From Alphaproteobacteria bacterium (GTDB lineage Bacteria; Myxococcota_A; UBA796; GCA-2862545), in the NCBI GenBank assembly GCA_020632885.1, contig JACKEQ010000027.1, positions 13,974 to 77,973 on the forward strand: a DNA stretch of 64,000 nucleotides, written 5' to 3'. Every line of letters begins with the position of its first letter. Positions within the stretch are counted from its first letter, which is position 1. The notes below the pieces were generated by a model. It was given only the letters and a program-made list of their open reading frames with translations, did not search any database and was not told where the DNA came from. Shown one piece after another: positions 25,201 through 32,370 of this stretch. The position numbers and the translations under genes were made by a program.

Positions 25201-26485
25201 GCCCGCAGCCACGAGCTACGCGGTCGCGCTGGAGCAAGGCGGCGAGGAGGCCCGGGAGGCCCTCCAGAACGCACACCTCGCGAACCTGGAGCTCGGCGAG
25301 CCGCGCACCCTGCTCTCGTCGGAGTCGCTGAGCGCCTGGGCGCTCCACCGGTCCGCCGTGTTCTCCCAGCGGGGCGAGGAGCTCTGGATCGACGCGTTCA
25401 ACGACCAGGGCGTGCTCGCCAGCCGGCCCGTCCGGGTCACGGGGCCCCACGTGCTCCTCGATCTGCAGGCCACCGTCGAGGCCCTGGAGCTCGGCTCCGG
25501 CCTGGCGGTGGAGCTGAAGAAGGACGGCCGGCAGGCGCTCATGGCGGGGTTCTGGGGCCAGGGTGGCGGCGGTCGCGTGAAGGTCTACCAGCACTGCGGC
25601 GCGAGTCGGCTCGAGTCGCTCGGGTCCACCCGCCTGCTCGGCGAGCCCCACGTGCGGCTGCGGGCCGCCGTGCTGGGTCCGCTCGGCACCCTGCGCTGCC
25701 GGAACGAGGTGGACGGCCTGGGACGCTGGGTGTCGTACCCCGAGCAGCCCATCGAGCCCGGTGACTACACCCTGGTGCTCCGCGTCCTGGGCGAGCGCGA
25801 CTACAGCCCGCCCACCCGGGTCCGAGCGCGCCTCGACCGCCTGGCGGGCGTGGGCATCGAGCCTGGCGTCGCGCAGCGGGACGCCCTGGAGATCGCCCGC
25901 CAGGCCCACGTGGACGGCGACCCCGTCCAGGGGCTGGAGCCGCTCTACCAGGCCCTGCTGGACGAGGAGCCCGACGCGCTGCGGGCAGCCCTGGCGGCCA
26001 CCTGGGCGTCCGGCGACGAGGCCGCCCTGCGCCGGGTGCTGCGGAGCCACGGTCGCCTGGTCTGCGCGCCCCTCGAGGAGCTGCTGGGCTCCGCGTTCGC
26101 GCGGGTCTACTTCGACACCTGGGAGGACCCCGCACGCAACCGTCCGGATGCGGCCGAGACCCTCGACGCGCTCCTGAGGCCGGCCCTCGTGTCGATCCCC
26201 GCCGACTCGCCCTACGGCGGGCGGCTCCGGATCTGGCGAGCGCGGCTCCTCCTCGACACGGGCGAGCGCACGGCGGCGCGGGAGCTCGCGCGGAGCGTCG
26301 TGGATGCCGGTGTCGTGCCGGCGGACGATCTCGTAGAGGCCCACCTGCTCCTCGCGCGCAGCGACCGGTCCACGGAGGCCCGCCTGGGCCACCTGGCGAC
26401 CGTGGCGTCGCTGCTGCCGGCCCCCGAGATGCTGGGCGACCGGCTGCAGCACGACCCCGAGCTGCTCGCGCTGATCCGGGACTGA
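22292..26485 (+). CDS. membrane-anchored Ser/Thr protein kinase with FG-GAP/VCBS-type and TPR-like repeats
   Basis: The 1397-aa product starts at the TTG overlapping the sigma-factor stop. Residues about 80-345 form the kinase: LGNGAMG, VALKVL, HRDLKPSN (His199-Asn206), DFG at 219-221, and SPEQAAGLPVDARSD. One membrane span follows (about 365-390, ASGILGGAVVFALVTAG). The extracytoplasmic part has calcium-type repeats (DVDGDGDVEIFT, DLDGDGRPELLVG, DFDGDGKPDVAV, DLDGDGDDELMV), as in FG-GAP/VCBS propellers, then helical repeats to the end. The architecture suggests an outside-sensing propeller controlling the inside kinase, with the ECF sigma factor as a possible target. The gene converges on the universal stress protein gene with no gap. 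Confidence 0.9.
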   Translation: MTVTPHQRLAALFEAVCDLSGDELERALSELGEAERRDVLRLLEADRVASAVFGGDRAAGATLLASDIAHQADPSRLGPYRIVGRLGNGAMGVVYDAEQDHPRRRVALKVLHPWMRTEVALDLFRFEAQALGQVQHPGIPAVYQAGESDGVAYLAMERVVGVPLLEWAGRGRTSSTERIAMLVRIAQAVQAAHDTGLIHRDLKPSNILVTADGAPKLLDFGVAANAASRPGSIAGTPAYMSPEQAAGLPVDARSDLHALATLAYELLTGRLPVDPGTLGDMAEAKRVLPPPAHTLLPGLDPDVSAVLDRALAPDPDDRHPSVAAFAADLERVARSEPLPWRPRTPVYLAGRFLRRRRRAVAVASGILGGAVVFALVTAGAARAMETRRQDDARTRLAVAERHIGRALDAGDPHTADRLFRAFVDDPLHQSTSARVEAWLHQADRLEAGGRPGVRDALAEAYMGVERAEDLPAVQVALAHHFHHTSAWASLWQLTTTLTPEARTALREEVLATTVALRRFEELPDDAPDRDFLVQLGNARRLQVDGVDARWVDVDGDGDVEIFTESGGEVVLLDGLGDVRVRFRSPEPTAGIATSSIAAVDGELWVAAGEGKAPGHLYRGRVVDGVWRGEVVAELPAGRVMRLEAIRDDGPLRFVVGMAYPVRGLWVAYPDGRVEVAHASTQALTSDVMSMTQEDLDGDGRPELLVGVGAWAAHDLRVFRWEGERLELMGRKRTGTPGAILVHPGETPKIVVGVSNLQANERLFPPDMPFGPPAGLHVFDWAGGSLRPDGHMLPPLYDHPDTGPEKALENGLLGDFDGDGKPDVAVTLRLFHAMALESLWVVLDVAGERRTWLLAGLRGMDARDLDGDGDDELMVSDGDKSQWILGLRGSDQRLPPHQPVGITNPLPPPPAEADAVVARGWSRARDLAGLGLVQEAAGALTILAGLAEDPRMAGACHLQAARLWEAIDHMEPAATSYAVALEQGGEEAREALQNAHLANLELGEPRTLLSSESLSAWALHRSAVFSQRGEELWIDAFNDQGVLASRPVRVTGPHVLLDLQATVEALELGSGLAVELKKDGRQALMAGFWGQGGGGRVKVYQHCGASRLESLGSTRLLGEPHVRLRAAVLGPLGTLRCRNEVDGLGRWVSYPEQPIEPGDYTLVLRVLGERDYSPPTRVRARLDRLAGVGIEPGVAQRDALEIARQAHVDGDPVQGLEPLYQALLDEEPDALRAALAATWASGDEAALRRVLRSHGRLVCAPLEELLGSAFARVYFDTWEDPARNRPDAAETLDALLRPALVSIPADSPYGGRLRIWRARLLLDTGERTAARELARSVVDAGVVPADDLVEAHLLLARSDRSTEARLGHLATVASLLPAPEMLGDRLQHDPELLALIRD

Positions 26486-26980
26486 CTACCCGTCGGCGAG
26501 CGCCTGCACGGCCTTCTGGGCGTCGGACGGGTGGTCCACCACACCCTGGGAGCGCACGGTGAGCACGGGCACCTTGGCCTGACGGAGGATCTGCTCGGCC
26601 ACGCTGCCGAGGAAGAACCGCTTCAGGCCGGTGCGCCCGTGGGTCCCCAGGACGAGCATGCGGGGCCTGTGCTCGTCGGCGGAGTCGAGCACCGCCTGGA
26701 CGCACGGGCCCACCCGCACCTCCAGCCGAACCCCGACACCCTTGGCGCGCAGGGGCTCGGCCAGGGCGTCGAGGGCCTGCCGCGCGTCCGTGACGAGCAC
26801 GTCCTCCGCGGTGTGCCCGGCGTACCGGCCGGTCTCGAGGTGGACCTCGGGGGTGACGCCCTCGGGCAGCTCCACGGAGGTCATGAGGATCACGGCCTCC
26901 GACAGGGCCGCGGCGAGGCTGCTGGCCTCCTCCACGACCTGGTACGCGCACCCGGCGGGATCGACGGCGACGAGCAACAT
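26486..26980 (-). CDS. universal stress protein (UspA family)
   Basis: The 164-aa protein has the UspA fold and the ATP-binding signature GTHGRTGLKRFFLGSVAEQI, followed by KVPVLTVRS. It starts at the ATG at 26980, one base after the stop of the MBL gene, so it is the second gene of that sigma-54-driven unit. ATP-binding Usp proteins are often made under stress or respiratory change. Here it is tied to sulfur oxidation genes by operon structure only; its direct role is unknown. Confidence 0.9.
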   Translation of the reverse strand: MLLVAVDPAGCAYQVVEEASSLAAALSEAVILMTSVELPEGVTPEVHLETGRYAGHTAEDVLVTDARQALDALAEPLRAKGVGVRLEVRVGPCVQAVLDSADEHRPRMLVLGTHGRTGLKRFFLGSVAEQILRQAKVPVLTVRSQGVVDHPSDAQKAVQALADG

Positions 26981-26981
26981 C

Positions 26982-27848
26982 TCAGGCTTCCTTGGCGAAG
27001 ATGCCGAGCGGCATCCGGAGGTAGCGGAGCCCGTTGGACTCCGGCTCGGGCAGGATGCCCGCGTTCGCGTTCACCTGCAGGGACTGGAAGATCAGGCGGG
27101 GCGGCGCGAGGGTGGCGTCGCGACCGGCGCGGAAGCGCACGAAGTCCTCCTCGCTCATGGAGTCGGGCAGGTGGACGTTCCCGGCCTTGCTGGCGCCGAC
27201 CGTGGTCTCCCACGCGACCTCGCGGCCGCCGGGCTGGTAGTCGTGACCCACGAACACGCGGGTGGCATCGGGCATCGCGTACAGCCGCTTGATGGACTTG
27301 TAGAGGTCGGTGGCCGAGCCGCCCGGGAAGTCGCACCGACCGGTGCCCTGGTCGGGCATGAAGAGCACGTCGCCGGTGAACACCGCGTCGCGGATCTTGT
27401 ACGCGTAGCAGGCCGGCGTGTGGCCCGGGGAGTGGATCGGCTCGATCGTGAGCGAGCCGAAGGACACGGGCTTCCCGTCCTCGAACAGCACGTCCCACTG
27501 GGAGCCGTCGGTGGCGAACTCGTCCCCGAAGTTGAAGATGCCCTTGAAGACGCCCTGCACGACGGAGATCTGGGAGCCGATCCCGATCTGCGCGCCGAGC
27601 TCGCGCTTCAGGTGCTGGAAGCCCGAGAGGTGGTCCGCGTGGGCGTGCGTATCGAGGACGAGGTGGACGTTCAGGTCGTGCTCGCGGCAGTACGCGACCA
27701 CGCGCTCGGAGGACGTGTCGGAGACCTCGACGGCGAGGGGGTCGAAGTCCATGACAGGGTCGATCACCACAGCGTCCCGGGTGTCGGGGTCCCACACGAC
27801 GTAGGTGAGGGTCCAGGTCGCAGGGTCGAAGAACGCTTGGATGTTCAT
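26982..27848 (-). CDS. MBL-fold sulfur dioxygenase-like hydrolase (ETHE1/Blh-related)
   Basis: The 288-aa protein is a metallo-beta-lactamase fold with DTHAHADH (His68, His70, Asp72, His73), SPGHTPAC, FTGDVLFMPD, GRCDFPGGSATDLYKSI and FVGHDY, the metal ligands and the CDFPGG loop of persulfide/sulfur dioxygenase relatives. It has no rhodanese domain, unlike the block A enzyme. GGAGG lies 6 bases before the ATG at 27848. A sigma-54 promoter is at 27896-27911. It probably oxidises glutathione persulfide or another sulfane carrier to sulfite; hydrolase activity is the alternative. Cytoplasmic. Confidence 0.88.
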   Translation of the reverse strand: MNIQAFFDPATWTLTYVVWDPDTRDAVVIDPVMDFDPLAVEVSDTSSERVVAYCREHDLNVHLVLDTHAHADHLSGFQHLKRELGAQIGIGSQISVVQGVFKGIFNFGDEFATDGSQWDVLFEDGKPVSFGSLTIEPIHSPGHTPACYAYKIRDAVFTGDVLFMPDQGTGRCDFPGGSATDLYKSIKRLYAMPDATRVFVGHDYQPGGREVAWETTVGASKAGNVHLPDSMSEEDFVRFRAGRDATLAPPRLIFQSLQVNANAGILPEPESNGLRYLRMPLGIFAKEA

Positions 27849-27895
27849 GGTGCCTCCACAGATTGGCTGGCCGTGTTCTGTCTCCACGACGGGTT

Positions 27896-27911
27896 TGCAA
27901 GGTGCGGGCCA
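27896..27911 (-). promoter_or_regulatory. sigma-54 promoter of the MBL-usp unit
   Basis: On the minus strand this reads TGGCCCG-CACC-TTGCA with GG-N10-GC spacing, one mismatch to TGGCACG-N4-TTGCW. It ends 47 bases before the ATG. Confidence 0.8.
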
Positions 27912-28062
27912 GGTCTTCAGACGCGGCGCTACACCACCGGGAGGGCCCACGGGTGTGGGTGATGCCACACCTCGCCTCGTCCTCCGACCCTCTCGGATCG
28001 CACGGTGTGCTTTTGCGCCCTACCATGGGTGTTGGTTTCCGCACATCCTTGGTCGTCCCATG

Positions 28063-28085
28063 TGTAACGAACTGGTCGCGTTACA
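28063..28085. promoter_or_regulatory. inverted repeat, candidate activator (enhancer) site
   Basis: TGTAACG (28063-28069), 9 spacer bases, then CGTTACA (28079-28085). It lies about 83 bases upstream of the YeeE promoter -24 element and about 150 bases upstream of the MBL promoter on the other strand, a normal enhancer distance for sigma-54 activators. A GTAAC-type half-site also occurs at 9146-9150. Confidence 0.45.
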
Positions 28086-28167
28086 TCAGGTCGATTTGAA
28101 TCGTTTCGGCGAATCGGAATCCGTACAAACACGGTGGGTTGTGGTCGATATAGAATGGACATGGGGC

Positions 28168-28183
28168 TGGCGCGGTGCTTGCA
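28168..28183 (+). promoter_or_regulatory. sigma-54 promoter of the YeeE/YedE pair
   Basis: The plus strand reads TGGCGCG-GTGC-TTGCA with GG-N10-GC spacing, 31 bases before the ATG at 28215. Confidence 0.83.
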
Positions 28184-28214
28184 TCACGCCCTGCGGTTCC
28201 CAGGAGGTCCCATC

Positions 28215-28643
28215 ATGGAAGGCTTCACCCCCTTGTCCGCGCTCGCAGGAGGCGCGCTCATCGGGCTCGCCGCGTCGCTGTTCCTCTACGCCAATGGCCG
28301 CATCGCCGGCATCAGCGGCGTGTACAGCGGGCTGCTCCACCCCAAGGCCGGCGACATCGCCTGGCGGATGGCCTTCGTCGGCGGTCTGCTCGCTGCCGGC
28401 GTGATCGGGGGGCTGGTCGAGCCCTCTGCGATCGGCACGGCCGACAGGTCCGTCGCGGCGACCGCCGCCGCCGGGCTCCTGGTGGGCTTCGGTGTCCGGA
28501 TGGGGAACGGGTGCACGAGCGGCCATGGGGTCTGCGGTCTCACCCGGTTCTCCAGGCGGTCCTTCGTGGCCACCCTCGCCTTCATGGGAACGGGGATGCT
28601 CACCGCCTCCCTGGTCCAGGCCCTCCGTGGAGGTGCCCTGTGA
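28215..28643 (+). CDS. YeeE/YedE-family membrane protein, first half
   Basis: The 142-aa protein has about four membrane spans and the YeeE signature GNGCTSGHGVCGLTRFSRRS (cysteines at about residues 98 and 105). In the related TsuA/YeeE transporter, conserved cysteines pass thiosulfate through the membrane. CAGGAGG precedes the ATG. The stop overlaps the GTG of the second half. Two-gene YeeE systems of this kind are widespread in sulfur oxidisers, and the sigma-54 promoter and MBL neighbour support uptake of thiosulfate or another sulfane-sulfur compound. Confidence 0.88.
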   Translation: MEGFTPLSALAGGALIGLAASLFLYANGRIAGISGVYSGLLHPKAGDIAWRMAFVGGLLAAGVIGGLVEPSAIGTADRSVAATAAAGLLVGFGVRMGNGCTSGHGVCGLTRFSRRSFVATLAFMGTGMLTASLVQALRGGAL

Positions 28644-29146
28644 AGGCGCTCTGGTCGGCCGGTCTCGTCGGCCTGATCTTCGGCCTCGGGCTCATCGTCT
28701 CGGGGATGACGCAGGCCGACAAGGTCATCGCGTTCCTCGACCTCACGGACAGGTGGGATCCCAGCCTCGCGTTCGTGATGATGGGCGCCATCGGGGTGCA
28801 CCGCGCGGTGTACGGGTGGATCCTGAAGAAGCCGAGCCCCCTGTTCGAGGAGCGGTTCGGCATCCCCACGCGCACGGACCTCGACGGCCGGCTGATCGCG
28901 GGTGCCGGGCTCTTCGGCGTGGGCTGGGCCATCGGCGGCTACTGCCCCGGTCCGGGTCTCGTGTCGGCGGCGTCCGGCTCGGGCAGCGCGCTCATCTTCG
29001 TGGCCGCGATGACCGGCGGGATGCTCGCCTTCCACGTCGCCGAGGAGGCCTGGAAGGGTCGGCAGGCGCACAAGGCCGGGTTCAACGGCACCACCGACGG
29101 TGGCACCAAGATCGATCCCGACACCGTGCTGAAGCTGCGGAGCTGA
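28640..29146 (+). CDS. YeeE/YedE-family membrane protein, second half (DUF6691-like)
   Basis: The 168-aa product starts at the GTG overlapping the previous TGA. It begins MKALWSAGLVGLIFGLGLIVSGMT, has about four membrane spans, and carries GGYCPGPGLVSAASG with one conserved Cys that, by analogy to YeeE, would complete the sulfur-relay path through the membrane. It ends in a short soluble tail (KIDPDTVLKLRS). It pairs with the preceding gene to make one transporter. Its stop is 3 bases from the converging stop of activator 2. Confidence 0.87.
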   Translation: MKALWSAGLVGLIFGLGLIVSGMTQADKVIAFLDLTDRWDPSLAFVMMGAIGVHRAVYGWILKKPSPLFEERFGIPTRTDLDGRLIAGAGLFGVGWAIGGYCPGPGLVSAASGSGSALIFVAAMTGGMLAFHVAEEAWKGRQAHKAGFNGTTDGGTKIDPDTVLKLRS

Positions 29147-29149
29147 CCC

Positions 29150-30136
29150 TCAGGTCAGCCCGTGCTTCTTGAGGCGACGGTAGAGCGTCGGGCGGCTGAT
29201 CCCCAGCCGCTCGGCCATCTTGCCCCGGTGCCCGCCCGTGGTGCGGTACGCCTCCACGAGCTCCTCGCGCTCCAGATCCTGGAGCGTGGGGGTGGGCATG
29301 GCGATCGGCTCCGCCGCCGGGCTCTCCTCCGTGTGGGTGCGGGCGTGGAGCTCGGGGGCCAGCTCGTCGAGCTGCAGGACCGGGCCCTCGCCGAGCACGA
29401 ACGCAGCCTCGAGGTTGTTGCGTAGCTCGCGGATGTTCCCGGGCCACGCGTACGCCTCCATGGCCTCCCAGGCGTCGGCCGCGATGGCGTGCACCATCCG
29501 CCCACCCTCGGCGTTGAACGCGTCGATGAAGTGCCACGTCAGCGCCTCGAGGTCGCCCGTCCGCTCCACGAGCCGCGGCAGGTACAGGGTGACCACCCGC
29601 AGGCGGTACATGAGGTCCTCGCGGAACCGTCCGTCCGCGACCTGCGCCCGGAGCGCCGCGTTGGTCGCGGAGACGATGCGCACGTCGGACTCCTCCTCCA
29701 CCGTGCCGCCGACCGGCGTGAAGCGCTTGAGCTGGATCACGCGGAGCAGGCGGGCCTGGAGGTCGATGGGGAGCTCGGCGACCTCGTCGAGGAAGAGCGT
29801 GCCGCGGTGTGCGAGCGACAGCAGGCCCTTCCGGTCGCGGATGGCGCCGGTGAAAGCGCCGCGCACGTGACCGAAGAGCTCACTGGCGAGGAGCTCGGAG
29901 GTGAAGGTGGCGCAGTTCACGGCCTGGAAGGCGTGCCCGGATCGCGGGCTGCACGCGTGCAGGGCGGATGCGACGAGCTCTTTGCCCGTTCCGCTCTCCC
30001 CCCGCACGAGGACCGTGGCGTCGCTGCGGCCGGCCCTGCGGATGAGCTCGAACAGCCGGAGCATCTGGGGGGCCACGGTGACCATGCCGTGGAACGTGGT
30101 GGGCGAGAGATCCGGGTGGCGGACGCGGGGCTCCAT
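29150..30136 (-). CDS. second sigma-54-dependent activator without sensory domain
   Basis: The 328-aa protein has the same build as the block A activator: about 15 N-terminal residues, then AAA+ with Walker A GESGTGKE (46-53), GAFTGA (93-98), Walker B LFLDE, and a C-terminal Fis-type HTH (GKMAERLGISRPTLYRRLKK). Both share TFHGM just before the AAA+ domain, so they are paralogues. No receiver, PAS, GAF or heme domain exists, so activity must be set by a partner, by a small ligand on the AAA+ core, or by abundance. AGGAG lies 4 bases before the ATG. It is divergent from the second SulP gene and convergent to the YeeE pair. Confidence 0.93.
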   Translation of the reverse strand: MEPRVRHPDLSPTTFHGMVTVAPQMLRLFELIRRAGRSDATVLVRGESGTGKELVASALHACSPRSGHAFQAVNCATFTSELLASELFGHVRGAFTGAIRDRKGLLSLAHRGTLFLDEVAELPIDLQARLLRVIQLKRFTPVGGTVEEESDVRIVSATNAALRAQVADGRFREDLMYRLRVVTLYLPRLVERTGDLEALTWHFIDAFNAEGGRMVHAIAADAWEAMEAYAWPGNIRELRNNLEAAFVLGEGPVLQLDELAPELHARTHTEESPAAEPIAMPTPTLQDLEREELVEAYRTTGGHRGKMAERLGISRPTLYRRLKKHGLT

Positions 30137-30285
30137 GGGGCTCCTGAACGGATGTGTTCGCAGACGAGAGACAATTCGAACGATTCAGACCCGAAGCTAC
30201 CACGGGAGCCGTCCTGGCGCCCCCATGAGGGCACCACCGCACACGGCCTCCGCGATTGTCCGGTTCTCCAGCCGATGAGCAGGCC

Positions 30286-30301
30286 TGGCACGTCCCTTGC
30301 T
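30286..30301 (+). promoter_or_regulatory. sigma-54 promoter of SulP gene 2
   Basis: The plus strand reads TGGCACG-TCCC-TTGCT, a perfect match to the TGGCACG-N4-TTGCW consensus, ending 27 bases before the ATG at 30329. Confidence 0.88.
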
Positions 30302-30328
30302 CCAAGCACGGCCATCCAGGAGGTCACG

Positions 30329-32020
30329 ATGCCGTCCGCCCTCTCCAGGCACATCCCGCTGCTCGAGCAGCTCCGAACCCGCCAGCCCGGCGACCTGCAG
30401 TCCGACGTCATGGCCGGTCTCACGACCGCCATCATGCTCGTGCCCCAGGGCATGGCGTACGCGATGCTCGCGGGCCTGGATCCGATCGTGGGCCTCTACG
30501 CCTCCACCGTCCCGCTCATGATCTACGGTGCTCTCGGCACCTCGCGGCAGCTCGCGGTCGGGCCGGTGGCGATGGTCTCCCTGCTCGTCGCGAGCGCGGT
30601 GGCGCCCCTCGCGAACGGCGATGCTGCCGTCTACCTCGCCCTCGCGGGCCTCCTCGCGCTCCTGGTCGGAGCGATCCAGTGGGGCATGGGCGTGCTCCGG
30701 CTCGGCTTCCTCGTGAAGTTCATGAGCCACCCGGTCATCGCCGGCTTCACCTCGGCGGCGGCCCTCATCATCGGCCTCTCGCAGCTCTCGCACGTGCTCG
30801 GGGTGAAGATCCCGCGCAGCCACCACGTGCACGAGATCCTGCTCCACGCCATCGAGAAGGTCGACCAGATCCACCCGGCCACCCTGGCCATCGCGCTGAC
30901 CTCGATGGTCGTGCTCACGGTCCTCAAGCGCGTCGCCCCGCGGTTCCCGCGCTTCCTGCTCGTCGTGGCGGGCGGCACGCTGGCGGTCTGGGGCCTCGGC
31001 CTCGACCAGCAGGGCGTCGCCATCGTCGGCTCCGTGCCGGGCGGGCTGCCCAGCCCGAGCGTGCCGGCGATGGGCTTCAGCCAGATGACCGCGCTCCTGC
31101 CGATGGCCATCACCATCTCGCTCGTGGGCTTCATGGAGAGCATCTCGGTGGCCAAGGCCTTCGCCCGCTCCGGTCGCTACCCCATCGACGCCGACAAGGA
31201 GCTCCAGGCGCTCGGGCTCGCCAACGTCGCGGGCAGCTTCCTCGGCGCCTACCCCGTCACGGGCGGGTTCTCGCGCACGGCGGTCAACGCCCAGGCCGGC
31301 GCCCGGACGGGCCTGGCGGGCATCGTCACGGCCGGCGTGGTGGTGCTCACCCTGCTCTTCCTCACCCCGCTCTTCACCTTCCTGCCCAAGGCCGTGCTGG
31401 CCGCCATCATCATGACCGCGGTGTTCGGCCTCATCGACTTCGCGGAGGCGAAGCACCTCTGGCACGTCAGCCGTCCCGACCTGGCGGCCATGGGCGTGAC
31501 CTTCGTGGCCACCCTGGCCCTCGGCATCGAGCAGGGCATCCTCATCGGCGTGGTCGGCTCGCTGCTCTGGTTCGTGTGGAGCACCAGCCGCCCCCACGTC
31601 GCCGTCCTCGGACGCCTGCCCGGCACGAGCATCTACCGCAACGTGGAGCGCTACCCGGAGGCCGAGCAGCTCGAGCATGCGGTCGCCATGCGCATCGACG
31701 CCCCCCTGTTCTTCGCCAACACCGCGTTCCTCGAGACCACGGTGCGCGACCACCTCACCCCCGCCACCCGCCACGTCGTGGTGGACTGCAAGGCCATCGG
31801 GTCGGTCGACGCGCAGGCCCTCACCACGATCGACGACATCCTGACGGACCTCGAGGACCGCGGGGTGACCGTGTGGCTCGCCGGTGTCCGCGGCCCTGTC
31901 CGGGACGCCCTGCACGCCGCTCACATCTGGGAGCGCATCGGCGAGGACCACATCGTGGAGCGCGTCGCCGAAGCCATGGACGAGGTGGAGAAGGACGGGC
32001 GCCCACGCCTGGTCAGCTGA
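30329..32020 (+). CDS. SulP-family anion transporter with STAS domain
   Basis: The 563-aa protein has the SulP start (AGLTTAIMLVPQGMAYAML, residues about 29-47), the YPVTGGFSRTAVNAQAGART motif in the second half, about a dozen membrane spans, and a normal STAS domain (about 450-563, HVVVDCKAIGSVDAQALTTI). AGGAGG precedes the ATG. Unlike the block A SulP it has no cysteine-rich tail. Substrate choice cannot be read from sequence; with a sigma-54 promoter shared with sulfur oxidation genes, sulfate or sulfite transport is likely, possibly export of the end product. Confidence 0.9.
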   Translation: MPSALSRHIPLLEQLRTRQPGDLQSDVMAGLTTAIMLVPQGMAYAMLAGLDPIVGLYASTVPLMIYGALGTSRQLAVGPVAMVSLLVASAVAPLANGDAAVYLALAGLLALLVGAIQWGMGVLRLGFLVKFMSHPVIAGFTSAAALIIGLSQLSHVLGVKIPRSHHVHEILLHAIEKVDQIHPATLAIALTSMVVLTVLKRVAPRFPRFLLVVAGGTLAVWGLGLDQQGVAIVGSVPGGLPSPSVPAMGFSQMTALLPMAITISLVGFMESISVAKAFARSGRYPIDADKELQALGLANVAGSFLGAYPVTGGFSRTAVNAQAGARTGLAGIVTAGVVVLTLLFLTPLFTFLPKAVLAAIIMTAVFGLIDFAEAKHLWHVSRPDLAAMGVTFVATLALGIEQGILIGVVGSLLWFVWSTSRPHVAVLGRLPGTSIYRNVERYPEAEQLEHAVAMRIDAPLFFANTAFLETTVRDHLTPATRHVVVDCKAIGSVDAQALTTIDDILTDLEDRGVTVWLAGVRGPVRDALHAAHIWERIGEDHIVERVAEAMDEVEKDGRPRLVS

Positions 32021-32048
32021 CCCACTTCCTCCCCCTCCGGTCCCCGAG

Positions 32049-32112
32049 CGACCGGTCCTCGGCGAGCCCTCCCCCCCGGGCTCGCGCAGAGGGCCGGTCG
32101 TTCTCGTGTTTT
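32049..32112 (+). terminator. rho-independent terminator after SulP gene 2
   Basis: GCGAGCCC (32062-32069) and GGGCTCGC (32078-32085) form a perfect stem inside an outer stem CGACCGG (32049-32055) with CCGGTCG (32094-32100), followed by TTCTCGTGTTTT. Confidence 0.65.
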
Positions 32113-32288
32113 CAGACCCCGCGCCGCGGTGGGTGAAAGTGGGATGCCCCGGAACCCGATCCGCAGGGAAGGCGATCCGGGGATCGTGTGAGCCTGTGGA
32201 CAGATTCCTGTGCACATGCGTCGTTATGATGGTTCCAGGCTACCAATCGACTTCTTCTCGACTGAGGACAAGCTGTGGAAAGTGGATC

Positions 32289-32328
32289 GTGGGAGGGGGT
32301 GGGGTGGGTCAGAGTGGTGAGGAGTGGG
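32289..32328 (+). promoter_or_regulatory. MraZ-type operator repeats
   Basis: GTGGG-like pentamers start at 32289, 32299, 32304, 32314 (GTGGT) and 32324, mostly on a 10-base period. MraZ proteins bind direct TGGGN repeats spaced about 10 bases in front of their own operon, and the array ends 43 bases before mraZ, so autoregulation of the dcw cluster is likely. Confidence 0.65.
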
Positions 32329-32370
32329 AGGTCATGGTAGATCTCGATCGCCCGAGGAACCGTCCGACCC

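Larger units (their letters stand above)
27849..28214. other. divergent regulatory region between the MBL-usp and YeeE units
   Basis: This 366-bp gap without a gene holds two outward-facing sigma-54 promoters (27896-27911 minus, 28168-28183 plus) and, between them, the inverted repeat at 28063-28085. The middle (about 28050-28170) is clearly less GC-rich than the surroundings, as expected for a bendable enhancer region. Confidence 0.7.
32021..32370. other. intergenic region upstream of mraZ
   Basis: This 350-bp gap contains the SulP terminator in its first third and the repeated GTGGG boxes in its last third. The middle (32170-32280) is moderately AT-richer and should hold the dcw promoter, but no clear -35/-10 pair could be called. 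Confidence 0.5.

Noticed and set aside
21860..26452. 1530-codon minus-strand frame opposite the sigma factor and kinase genes
   Set aside because: Same antisense effect; the plus strand has complete kinase motifs.
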